Source: Actinomycetota bacterium
GTDB taxonomy: Bacteria > Actinomycetota > Humimicrobiia > Humimicrobiales > Humimicrobiaceae
Direction: 5' to 3'
DNA: 9,813 nucleotides
NCBI GenBank assembly: GCA_016870675.1
Contig: VGAU01000049.1
Coordinates: forward strand, 1 to 9,813
Part shown: piece after piece, positions 1 through 6,679 of the stretch
How positions within the stretch are numbered: the first letter of the stretch is position 1
Layout of the letters: every line of letters starts with the position of its first letter
Made by a program: the position numbers and the translations under genes
Notes under the pieces: model-generated
Told to the model about the DNA's origin: nothing
Database searches by the model: none
The model's input: the letters and a program-made list of their open reading frames with translations, nothing else

Positions 1-114
1 TAAAAAAACTTCATTATATAAAATTTATCAAGAAAATTGAAAAATATCCATATTATTCTATTAATGAAAATTATAAATCAAGTAAAGAAAAAACCACTAT
101 TCGATAACCTTTAA

Positions 115-120
115 TATAAT
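115..120 (+). promoter_or_regulatory. possible -10 box for the MFS gene
   Basis: A perfect TATAAT hexamer ends 7 bases before the ATG at 128. No convincing -35 hexamer lies 16-18 bases upstream, and no Shine-Dalgarno sequence precedes the ATG. If real, transcription would begin almost at the start codon and give a leaderless mRNA. The surrounding bases are nearly all A and T, so a chance match is quite possible. Confidence 0.25.
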
Positions 121-127
121 AAAAAAC

Positions 128-1486
128 ATGAAAAGAGTTTTAAAACAAATAGATAATCCAAGAATCCGCAGTAGCCTGATTTATTCCATTATAGATGGAT
201 GTCTCTGGGCAGTGATGTTTGGGTTCTGTGAGAATTATATTGTTCCCTTTATTTTTCTATTTAAAGCCAATTCGTTTATGGCAATTTTTATTCAAGGTGT
301 ACTTTTTTTAGGTGTTTTTTCCGGTCAAATAATAGGCCCATGGCTGATTAAATTAATAGGACAGCGTAAAGCATTGTCAGTGATTACCGTACGTATTCAA
401 GGCATATGCATTTTCCTTATCATATTAACTGCTTATGTAACAAAATCTCCTTCATTGTTAATACTTTTATTTTTCATAAGCACCACTTCTGCAAATGCCG
501 GTGGACCTGGCTGGATTTCATGGATGAATGATCTTGTGCCCCAGAAACTCAGAGGAACTTACTGGTCGATTCGTAACCGAACTATTGGTTTTACGCAGTT
601 TATTTCGATCATCATCGCAGGTTTATGCCTTTTTGTGTTTAAAAAAATCGAGATGGAAATTATTGGATACAGTATTTTATTTATTGTAGGAGCTATTGCA
701 AGGTTTTCCTGCGGATTTTTTCTTGTAAAAAAATATGAACCGCCTCTCAAATCAGGCAACAATCAGAATGAATTTAAATTTACGATTTTTCTACAGAAAA
801 TATTCACAACAAATTTTGGAAAATTTTCTCTATTCCAATTTTTGATGGCCTTTTCTGTAAATATCATGGCGCCTGTTATAAATATCCATATTATAGAATC
901 ACTCCACTTTAATTATATACAATTTATGGCTGTTACATTGTCTTTTATGGCAGCATCATTTATATCTGTCACATACTGGGGGCCTCATTCGGATCGTTAC
1001 GGGAATTATAAAATATTAGTAGTAACCTCAATTAGTCTACCTATCCTGGCGCTCATCTGGGTCTTTAATAGGAATTTTTATATAATTTTACTGACACAAA
1101 TTTTTGCAGGGTTTGTCTGGTCTGGATTTAATTTATGTACACAAAACTTCATATTTGATGCAGTTCGCAGGGAAAATGTAGCAAAAATATCATCATACTA
1201 CAGTATATTAGCCAACTTATTTGCATTCTTAGGCGCTACTCTTGGCGGATTATTAACATTATTCACAAGAACAGTGCATCTGACTTTTTTTACAACAAAT
1301 AATTATGAGCTAATATTTATCTTATCATGTTTATTAAGAATACTTGTAGTCTTATTTTTTATAAAGAATTTTAAAGAAGTTCGCGAGGTTGAAGCAGCTC
1401 CCTCACTCATGCATTTTTATGTTTACATGCCGACGACTCATATAATTAATAAGTTTAATCTTATTATTGGCAGAATTAAACGATAA
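128..1486 (+). CDS. MFS transporter, 12 membrane helices
   Basis: This is an inner-membrane permease of the major facilitator superfamily, 452 aa, a usual length. Hydrophobic segments at about residues 18-44, 50-72, 85-104, 108-126, 153-172, 178-200, 235-255, 263-283, 296-313, 316-338, 357-380 and 391-413 fit a 6+6 topology with a polar central loop near 202-230. Residues 129-150 carry WISWMNDLVP followed by RGTYWSIRN, a pattern I recognise from one MFS subgroup of unknown substrate. Residues 284-296 (WGPHSDRYGNYK) are the second-half version of the MFS loop motif DRxGxK. The substrate cannot be told. The ATG at 128 is the only sensible start, because the next in-frame Met lies inside helix 1, yet it has no Shine-Dalgarno. 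The gene stands alone, with no partner or regulator next to it. The MFS fold is secure; any transported compound would be a guess. Confidence 0.88.
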   Translation: MKRVLKQIDNPRIRSSLIYSIIDGCLWAVMFGFCENYIVPFIFLFKANSFMAIFIQGVLFLGVFSGQIIGPWLIKLIGQRKALSVITVRIQGICIFLIILTAYVTKSPSLLILLFFISTTSANAGGPGWISWMNDLVPQKLRGTYWSIRNRTIGFTQFISIIIAGLCLFVFKKIEMEIIGYSILFIVGAIARFSCGFFLVKKYEPPLKSGNNQNEFKFTIFLQKIFTTNFGKFSLFQFLMAFSVNIMAPVINIHIIESLHFNYIQFMAVTLSFMAASFISVTYWGPHSDRYGNYKILVVTSISLPILALIWVFNRNFYIILLTQIFAGFVWSGFNLCTQNFIFDAVRRENVAKISSYYSILANLFAFLGATLGGLLTLFTRTVHLTFFTTNNYELIFILSCLLRILVVLFFIKNFKEVREVEAAPSLMHFYVYMPTTHIINKFNLIIGRIKR

Positions 1487-1493
1487 GGCACTA

Positions 1494-1568
1494 TTACTCT
1501 CCCCACAAGTCCAAACCATATTCTCTCATGATTCTACATGACAAAGCTTTTTTTAAAACATCACTCAT
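1494..1568 (-). other. 24-codon protein-like open frame, possible gene remnant
   Basis: Reading leftward from ATG at 1568, the frame begins MSDVLKKALS and ends REYGLDLWGE before tandem TAA and TAG stops (1494-1496 and 1491-1493). The composition is protein-like (charged helix, then aromatic and Gly-rich end) and is encoded by the least AT-rich part of the spacer. There is no Shine-Dalgarno, and a stop lies two codons upstream. It may be a decayed 3' end of a lost gene, a leader peptide or chance. I do not recognise the sequence. Confidence 0.2.
1526..1554 (+). terminator. weak terminator candidate after the MFS gene
   Basis: TCATG (1526-1530) and CATGA (1537-1541) form a 5-bp stem with a 6-base loop, followed after six bases by seven T (1548-1554). 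It lies 40 bases past the MFS stop. The stem is short and not GC-rich, and the T run is not directly adjacent, so this is only a candidate. Confidence 0.25.
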
Positions 1569-1779
1569 TATTTATATATTAAAAGTAAAATCAGCTATTA
1601 GAAAAAATAACCGACCCAAATATACCACTTTGCTTATAGCATAAACGCTTCTTACTAATTAATATATATTAAATATTTGTATTAAATCCAGCAATATATA
1701 TTAATAAATTTACATTTCTTTTTTTTATAAAAAATTATAAAATTTTGTAAAGATTTAAATAAAAAAGGGGTGAGTTCTT

Positions 1780-2745
1780 ATGAAAACTCTGGTTTATGGT
1801 AGGAATGAAAAAAAGTTATTGGGAAAAGTCACTCTCAAAAATATTCCCTCCCATATTAATAATGTAGAATACCTTATCTGGATTGATATCGAGAATCCAA
1901 GCAAAGAAAATATGCAGTTTCTGCTGGATCATTTCCATTTTCACCCCCTGGATATCGAAGACTGCCTGAGTATCATTGAAAGACCAAAACTGGATGAATA
2001 TGATGACTACTTTTTTCTGGTATTGCACATACCCTACTTTATAAAGCAGACCAGGAGGCTTGAACCCTTCGCCGTAAACATTTTTATTGGAAATAATTTC
2101 CTTGTAACCGTCCATCACGGGCTGTGTAAGCCTATTCAGAATACATTCGACTACCTGGCTGAAGACCATCAAATCCTGGATAAAGGGTCCGGTTACCTCT
2201 TACATAAAGTCATTGACTCACTCATTGATTATAATTTCCCCATACTCAATAAAATCTATAGGAATATACAGGATGTTGAAGACGCCATTTTCAAAAAAGC
2301 GGGCAGTAAAAATGTTAAAGATATACTGCTCATCAGAACCAATATACTAACATTTAGAAACATAATCTTTCCGCAGAGAAAATTTCTTAAAACCCTGGAG
2401 ATAAAAGATATGGATTTCTTGATAGAAGCTCTGGAGGTTTATTTTGGCGATCTGGTAGACCATATAGAAAAGATCTGGGAAACCCTGGAAAATTATAAGG
2501 AATTAATAGAAGGAGTGCATGATGCTCATCAGTCGCTGTTATCAAATAAGATTAATAACATAATGCGTGTACTTACTATCTTTGCTGTAATTATCCTCCC
2601 TCTTGCTCTTATATCCTGGATTTATGGAACGAATGTCATACTTCCTTCAGGGCGCAGCCCTTTCGCCTTTATCATAATTGTGGTTGCAATGTTTATAATA
2701 TCCATATGTATGCTTATTTATTTTAAATATAAGGATTGGATATGA
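1780..2745 (+). CDS. corA: CorA-family divalent cation channel with GTN instead of GMN
   Basis: This 321-aa protein has the CorA layout: a soluble N-terminal alpha/beta domain (about 1-140), long helices (about 140-262) that form the stalk, then two membrane helices near the C-terminus (about 263-282 and 295-316) and a positive tail (KYKDW). CorA proteins form pentamers that let Mg2+ (or Co2+, Ni2+) into the cell; the family signature YGMN sits at the pore mouth. Here residues 282-285 read YGTN (codons GGA ACG AAT, 2626-2634), while the flanking NNIMRVLT and ILPLALISW match the family well. A strong Shine-Dalgarno, AAGGGGTGAG, precedes ATG 1780. The gene is single, and its stop lies 8 bases from the stop of the facing lipoprotein gene. 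The family is sure. The transported ion is uncertain because of the altered motif, so the symbol denotes the family. Confidence 0.9.
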   Translation: MKTLVYGRNEKKLLGKVTLKNIPSHINNVEYLIWIDIENPSKENMQFLLDHFHFHPLDIEDCLSIIERPKLDEYDDYFFLVLHIPYFIKQTRRLEPFAVNIFIGNNFLVTVHHGLCKPIQNTFDYLAEDHQILDKGSGYLLHKVIDSLIDYNFPILNKIYRNIQDVEDAIFKKAGSKNVKDILLIRTNILTFRNIIFPQRKFLKTLEIKDMDFLIEALEVYFGDLVDHIEKIWETLENYKELIEGVHDAHQSLLSNKINNIMRVLTIFAVIILPLALISWIYGTNVILPSGRSPFAFIIIVVAMFIISICMLIYFKYKDWI

Positions 2746-2751
2746 ATTACC

Positions 2752-2772
2752 AATTAAACTGTTGTTTTAATT
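2752..2772. terminator. weak AT-only inverted repeat between convergent genes
   Basis: AATTAAA (2752-2758) and TTTAATT (2766-2772) pair as a 7-bp stem around a 7-base loop, overlapping the end of the lipoprotein gene. This is the only inverted repeat at the tail-to-tail junction with corA and could serve both strands. A stem of only A-T pairs is weak, so intrinsic termination here is doubtful. Confidence 0.2.
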
Positions 2773-3569
2773 TCATCTTCAAAAAATACTTCAAATCTGT
2801 AATGTGTAAACCCGGGCAAATATTCATCAAGCAGTACTCTTAAAGTAAACTTCTGCTCTCCTCCAGAAATCATTTCCTCTCTGGATAAGTAACACTTTTT
2901 TATAAACACAACCTGGTTTTTATCGTTATAAAAAGTGCAGAAAAGTTTTAGGTTCCTTATTTTTCCTTCACCTATATTAATTACTTTACCTTCAATAATT
3001 AAATAGTCTTCTTTATAATAATAGCTTTCATTTTCAACTATAGGATTCCCTTCAAATCTTTCATAATAATCCTTAAAATTAACACCTATTTTTATTTTAG
3101 ATACATCTATATACTTTTCTCTTTCAGTCAGGTAATAGTAAAATGGCAACCTGCTCCCTCCTCTAAGATAATTAATGTAAGCAGGAATGACTGCTGATAT
3201 TATCTTTTCTCCATGCTTATCATAGAAATCAATGGTAATCTCTATATCGGTTTTATTTACTTTAGAAACATTTTTTACCTCACCCAGTATTACCAGGTCT
3301 TCGTAAATATCTAAATACAGGTTGCAGTTCTCAATTTTTACATCAATAGAGCTTGTACTTTCCAGTTTAATCTTTTCGTAATCAAATAAATATAAACTCC
3401 TTTCATCAGCAGTGTTGTAACTGCCAGAGCTTATTAACTTTTCATCAGGATTATCTTTAAGCTTGCAGGATGTTAACAGGACGAAGGATAGGAAAATAAT
3501 TATAATTAGAAATATTATAAAGATTATACATGTATTTATTTTAATCCTTTGTAGATCAGCACTGGTCAT
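2754..3569 (-). CDS. lipoprotein with two FxLYD-like domains
   Basis: This is a predicted secreted lipoprotein of 271 aa and unknown function. After a short basic N-terminus comes a long hydrophobic stretch (about residues 14-32) ending in the lipobox LLTSC, with Cys35 as the lipidation site. The rest repeats one fold twice. Residues about 76-166 hold LVILGEVKNVS and IDFYDKHGEK; residues about 181-264 hold YLIIEGKVINIGEG and CTFYNDKNQVV. The pattern 'G-x-V-x-N ... F-Y-D/N-x-x-G/N' is that of FxLYD beta-sandwich domains found on bacterial surface proteins. The start at ATG 3569 is preferred, since GGAG stands 4 bases before it; in-frame ATGs at 3581, 3593 and 3605 would lengthen the protein by up to 12 residues. 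With this start the gene overlaps the end of panD by 14 bases, suggesting translational coupling. Nothing in it points to a role in pantothenate metabolism. Confidence 0.75.
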   Translation of the reverse strand: MTSADLQRIKINTCIIFIIFLIIIIFLSFVLLTSCKLKDNPDEKLISSGSYNTADERSLYLFDYEKIKLESTSSIDVKIENCNLYLDIYEDLVILGEVKNVSKVNKTDIEITIDFYDKHGEKIISAVIPAYINYLRGGSRLPFYYYLTEREKYIDVSKIKIGVNFKDYYERFEGNPIVENESYYYKEDYLIIEGKVINIGEGKIRNLKLFCTFYNDKNQVVFIKKCYLSREEMISGGEQKFTLRVLLDEYLPGFTHYRFEVFFEDEIKTTV

Positions 3570-3945
3570 CTTTCTCCACATGATTCTCTTCATTTGTAAT
3601 CTCATTTTTATTGTTTACGTAAACTATTTTTGGCTGGTAATCTGGCGCTTCTTTCTCTCCCATATAAGCAAAAGATAAAATAATAATCTTCTCGCCTTTA
3701 AATATTCTTCTCGCAGCTGCTCCATTTATACAAATTTCTCCGCTATTCTCTTCTCCTTCTATAACATATGTTTCCAGTCTTTCCCCACTATCCAGGCTTA
3801 CCACCAGTACTTTTTCATAAGGAAGTATTTTTGCATGCTCTATCAAGTTTTTATCTATGCTTATGCTCCCCATATAATTAATCTCAGCACCGGTTACCGT
3901 CGCTTTGTGAATCTTGCTTTTTAAAATACAGATTAACACTTTCAT
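3556..3945 (-). CDS. panD: aspartate 1-decarboxylase (pyruvoyl enzyme)
   Basis: PanD makes beta-alanine from L-aspartate in the cytoplasm, supplying one half of pantothenate. The proenzyme cleaves itself between Gly and Ser to create a pyruvoyl cofactor. Here that site is Gly26-Ser27 in YMGSISID. Also visible are Lys11 and His13 near the N-terminus, Arg56 and Tyr60 in GERLETYVI, and the conserved NGAAAR at 74-79. At 129 aa it is of normal length. The ATG at 3945 directly abuts an AGGA, which is too close. A GTG two codons on (3939) would have that AGGA 6 bases upstream and would put the cleavage site at 24/25, as in E. coli, so it may be the real start. The gene lies 40 bases after panC and overlaps the next gene. 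The C-terminal tail (about 113-129) is polar and variable. The assignment is firm. Confidence 0.95.
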   Translation of the reverse strand: MKVLICILKSKIHKATVTGAEINYMGSISIDKNLIEHAKILPYEKVLVVSLDSGERLETYVIEGEENSGEICINGAAARRIFKGEKIIILSFAYMGEKEAPDYQPKIVYVNNKNEITNEENHVEKDDQC

Positions 3946-3985
3946 TCCTTCCGCTATTTACGTTTACCTAAATTAAATAATATAT

Positions 3986-4852
3986 TTATTGCTTTTCTAC
4001 TTTTATAATTATATTGTCAATAAGCCTGGTCTTTCCAATCCATACAGCAGCCGCAGCCAGTATGCTCTTATAATCCTTATCCACTCTCTTTATTTCTTCC
4101 AGTGTCCGGGTGTCTCTAAATTCAAAATAATCTACACTCTTAACAAACCTGTTATCCTCCAGATTACCTAAAACTATTCTTTTTACTTTTTCCAGATTTT
4201 TTTCGCCGTTTTTAATCATATTTTTTGCCAGATTCAGACATTTATATAAAATAGTAGCATTTTCTCTCTCCTCTACAGATAGATACTTATTTCTAGAACT
4301 TAAAGCAAGACCGTTGCTCTCTCTTTTGGTAGGACCACTTACAATCTCAATATCCATATTCAAATCAGCTGCCATTTTCTTTATTATTATCATCTGCTGA
4401 TAGTCTTTCTGTCCAAAATAAGCCTTTTGTGCATTTACAATATTAAATAATTTCAGAACTACAGTTGTTACACCCGCAAAATGGATTGGCCTATACTTAC
4501 CGCACATAATCTTGCCCAGTTCTTTTACCTCAACAATAGTTTTATGGTCTGAGCCATACATTTCCTGTACTGTCGGATAAAATATATAGTCCACTCCCTC
4601 TTTTTCTGCAAGAGCGCTATCTTTTTTTATATCTCTGGGATAATTTTTAAAATCTTCATCCGGACCAAACTGCGCGGGATTAACAAAAATGCTTATAAAC
4701 ACCTTGTCGCAATCCCTTTTTGCCATTCTAATAAGATTTATATGTCCTTCGTGCAGAAAACCCATAGTGGGAACAAGGCCTATCTTATAGCCCTTCTCTC
4801 TAAGTTGGTTTACAATTAATTTGCATTCATTTATTTTTTTTATTATCTCCAT
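3986..4852 (-). CDS. panC: pantothenate synthetase (pantoate--beta-alanine ligase)
   Basis: PanC joins pantoate and beta-alanine using ATP, by way of pantoyl-adenylate, and is the last step of pantothenate synthesis. The 288-aa protein has the usual length and nucleotidyltransferase fold. PTMG at 28-31 and the HIGH-type motif HEGH at 34-37 bind ATP. FVNPAQFGPDEDF at 56-68 and FGQKDYQQ at 146-153 are family hallmarks, and RESNGLALSSRN at 177-188 is the KMSKS-like loop (most members have Asp where Asn180 stands). The ATG at 4852 gives the standard N-terminus (MEIIKKIN) but has no Shine-Dalgarno; instead a GC-rich patch, GCGCCCGCGG, sits just before it. It lies between panB (52 bases) and panD (40 bases) and is probably cotranscribed with both. 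The assignment is firm. Confidence 0.97.
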   Translation of the reverse strand: MEIIKKINECKLIVNQLREKGYKIGLVPTMGFLHEGHINLIRMAKRDCDKVFISIFVNPAQFGPDEDFKNYPRDIKKDSALAEKEGVDYIFYPTVQEMYGSDHKTIVEVKELGKIMCGKYRPIHFAGVTTVVLKLFNIVNAQKAYFGQKDYQQMIIIKKMAADLNMDIEIVSGPTKRESNGLALSSRNKYLSVEERENATILYKCLNLAKNMIKNGEKNLEKVKRIVLGNLEDNRFVKSVDYFEFRDTRTLEEIKRVDKDYKSILAAAAVWIGKTRLIDNIIIKVEKQ

Positions 4853-4904
4853 TACCGCGGGCGCAATATATTCGTATAATAAAAGATAAATCTATTTGAC
4901 TGCC

Positions 4905-5708
4905 TTAGTAAGAATGCTCTTCTGCAGGAAATTCTTTATTTTTCACCTCTTCTATGTATTTCCTGTAACATCTCTTCATTTCTTTTCCCACTTCAGCATA
5001 TCTTTTAGAAAACTTTGGCTTAAATCCTTCAAAAAGCCCCAGCATATCATGAGTTACAAGCACCTGACCGTCGCAGTCTACTCCTGCCCCTATTCCAATT
5101 GTAGGGACGCCTATCTGCTGTGTTATTTTTTTCGCGAGTTTTGCAGGAATCTTCTCCAGTACTATTGAAAATACTCCAGCTTCTTCCAGTCCTCTGGCAT
5201 CTTCTAACATTTTTAAAGCCTGTTCCTTGTCCTTCCCTCTAACTCCATAACCACCTAATTTATAAACTGACTGCGGGGTAAGCCCCAGATGACCCATAAC
5301 CGGAATTCCTGAGCCAACAATCATTTTTATAGTTTTAAAAACTTCTTTTCCGCCTTCAAGTTTTACTGCTTCAACACCGGCTTCTTTTAAAAATCTCCCG
5401 GCATTTCTTACCGCTTCATCTGAACTTGCCTGATAAGACATAAATGGCATATCGCCAATCACCATCGCCCTTTTCACTCCCCTGGTGACTGCCCGGCAGT
5501 GGTGAATCATTTCATCCATTGTAACAGGTATTGTATTCTCATATCCCAGCAGCACATTTCCTACAGAATCGCCGACCAGAATTAAATCTATGCCACAGCC
5601 ATCCAGTTGAGATGCCATAAGATGATCGTAAGCTGTAAGCATGGTTATTTTTTCACCTTTTTTCTTCATTTCTACTAAATCACTGGTGGTTACTTTCTTT
5701 TCAGTCAT
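4905..5708 (-). CDS. panB: 3-methyl-2-oxobutanoate hydroxymethyltransferase
   Basis: PanB transfers a one-carbon unit from methylene-tetrahydrofolate to alpha-ketoisovalerate to give ketopantoate, the committed step of pantothenate synthesis. The 267-aa protein covers the whole (beta/alpha)8 barrel. It shows MLTAYDHLMA at 23-32, the metal-binding Asp47 (LVGDSVGN) and Asp86 (IGDMPF), KLEGG at 116-120 with Glu118, GHLGLTPQS at 139-147, and the likely catalytic Glu185 in IVLEKIP. GIGAG at 205-209 and VTHDMLGL at 218-225 complete the family pattern. A strong Shine-Dalgarno, AAAGGGGG, lies just before ATG 5708 and overlaps the stop region of the DUF2520 gene only 12 bases upstream, which points to one operon. 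All expected active-site residues are present. The assignment is firm. Confidence 0.97.
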   Translation of the reverse strand: MTEKKVTTSDLVEMKKKGEKITMLTAYDHLMASQLDGCGIDLILVGDSVGNVLLGYENTIPVTMDEMIHHCRAVTRGVKRAMVIGDMPFMSYQASSDEAVRNAGRFLKEAGVEAVKLEGGKEVFKTIKMIVGSGIPVMGHLGLTPQSVYKLGGYGVRGKDKEQALKMLEDARGLEEAGVFSIVLEKIPAKLAKKITQQIGVPTIGIGAGVDCDGQVLVTHDMLGLFEGFKPKFSKRYAEVGKEMKRCYRKYIEEVKNKEFPAEEHSY

Positions 5709-5720
5709 AATACCCCCTTT

Positions 5721-6635
5721 CTAATTTTTAAGTATTTCTTTTAGTTCCTCTACAGTGTTCTCTTTTATCCACTTATTCTGATGTGCGATTTTGCTGGTTT
5801 CAATGCCCATCATTCTATATAAAGCGCTATCTTCTTTAGAAAAAAATTCATTAAAGCTCTTAACATGCTCTTTAATTGTGCCTACGTCTCCTCTTGCTAT
5901 AGGGCCTGTCAGTGATTTCTCTGTACCCATCTTCTTTATATTGCTGACCGTGCCTTCCACCAGTCCCATCAGGCCCTTTAAAGAATCTTCCGGTTTTATA
6001 CCCATCTTTTTGTGTATCAGTACCGCATAATTTATAAGGGTAACCAGATAGTTGGAAGCCACACATGCTGCAGCGTGATAAAGTGGCTTCTTGTTATTTT
6101 CTACCTCGATTATTTCCCCGCCCAGGCTTTTTACCAGAAATTCAGCCATTTTCTTTGATTCTGTGCTGGAATAAGTTATTCCAAAAACAGTTCCTGGTAA
6201 AGATTTAATCGCCTCCTCTATCGAAGCAAAAGATTTTAATGGGTGGATTGATGCAATTTCAGCTCCTGCTTCCCTGGCCGAATTCAATACCTCCAGTGAT
6301 TTAGATCCACTAAAATGAATTGCATAATAATTTTTAAAATCTTTACTCTTACCAGAAAAAATCTCGCTACAGACACTGTTTATAATATCATCAGGAGTGC
6401 ATATTAAAATACAATTTGCCAGTGATACAGCCTTAGAATTTTCTCTGGTAAAAATTACACCAGCTGCTTTGCTTCCTAAAATTTTTTTCGCCCTGTTTAA
6501 TGATTCCATAGATCTTGAGGATATTGCCTTCAGTTTAATATCAGGCAGCTCTTTTTCAGCAAGTGTGTAGCTTACAGTTGTTCCAACTCTTCCTGCTCCA
6601 ATGACACATAGGTTTATTCTTGTTGTTTTTTTCAT
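5721..6635 (-). CDS. Rossmann/DUF2520 protein, likely ketopantoate reductase (PanG-type)
   Basis: This 304-aa protein has an NAD(P)-binding Rossmann domain followed by a helical DUF2520 domain. GAGRVG at 13-18 is the dinucleotide-binding loop. Ser40-Arg41 after the second strand suits NADPH, and CTPDDII at 79-85 is the next nucleotide contact. HFSGSKSLEVLNSA (107-120), SIHPLKSFAS (129-138), LYHAAACVASNYL (185-197), LTGPIARGD (242-250) and His257 are the conserved DUF2520 blocks, with Lys183, His187 and Asn195 as plausible catalytic residues. It lies 12 bases before panB and 44 bases after dnaN. Neither panE nor ilvC is in the window, so the reductase step of the pantothenate route is otherwise unfilled here. 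A different ketopantoate reductase, PanG, is known from Francisella and Enterococcus; I believe it is of this family but cannot confirm it here. Family sure; role inferred from context. Confidence 0.85.
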   Translation of the reverse strand: MKKTTRINLCVIGAGRVGTTVSYTLAEKELPDIKLKAISSRSMESLNRAKKILGSKAAGVIFTRENSKAVSLANCILICTPDDIINSVCSEIFSGKSKDFKNYYAIHFSGSKSLEVLNSAREAGAEIASIHPLKSFASIEEAIKSLPGTVFGITYSSTESKKMAEFLVKSLGGEIIEVENNKKPLYHAAACVASNYLVTLINYAVLIHKKMGIKPEDSLKGLMGLVEGTVSNIKKMGTEKSLTGPIARGDVGTIKEHVKSFNEFFSKEDSALYRMMGIETSKIAHQNKWIKENTVEELKEILKN

Positions 6636-6679
6636 GGTCTTATTTTTTGCTTTTTTTAATTTTTAGTTTTGTTTAGCTG

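Larger units (their letters stand above)
1487..1779. other. 293-base intergenic spacer between MFS gene and corA
   Basis: The left part (about 1490-1525) is richer in G+C and includes CTCCCCACAAGTCC. On the minus strand it lies inside a 24-codon protein-like open frame (1494-1568). A weak hairpin with a T run sits at 1526-1554. The right part, from about 1660, is almost pure A+T. A TTTACA at 1709-1714 resembles a -35 box, but the nearest -10-like hexamers (TATAAA at 1726 and 1736) give spacers of 11 or 21 bases, so I do not call a promoter. No RNA gene or repeat is seen. Confidence 0.6.

Noticed and set aside
1709..1743. TTTACA followed by TATAAA as a corA promoter
   Set aside because: The spacers available are 11 or 21 bases, outside the usual range, and such words are common in this AT-rich stretch.
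3463..3678. 71-codon hydrophobic open frame on the plus strand
   Set aside because: It lies opposite the signal peptide of the lipoprotein and the end of panD; its hydrophobicity reflects the reverse complement of Ile-rich codons.
4077..4085. TTATCCACT, one base off the DnaA box, inside panC
   Set aside because: It is a single isolated site in a coding region (encoding Asp-Lys near residue 260) with no cluster around it; a one-mismatch 9-mer is expected by chance in 10 kb.
5765..5773. TTATCCACT, a second near-consensus DnaA box, inside the DUF2520 gene
   Set aside because: It is isolated, encodes Lys-Trp-Ile-Lys of the C-terminal region, and lies far from dnaA; no AT-rich unwinding region is beside it.
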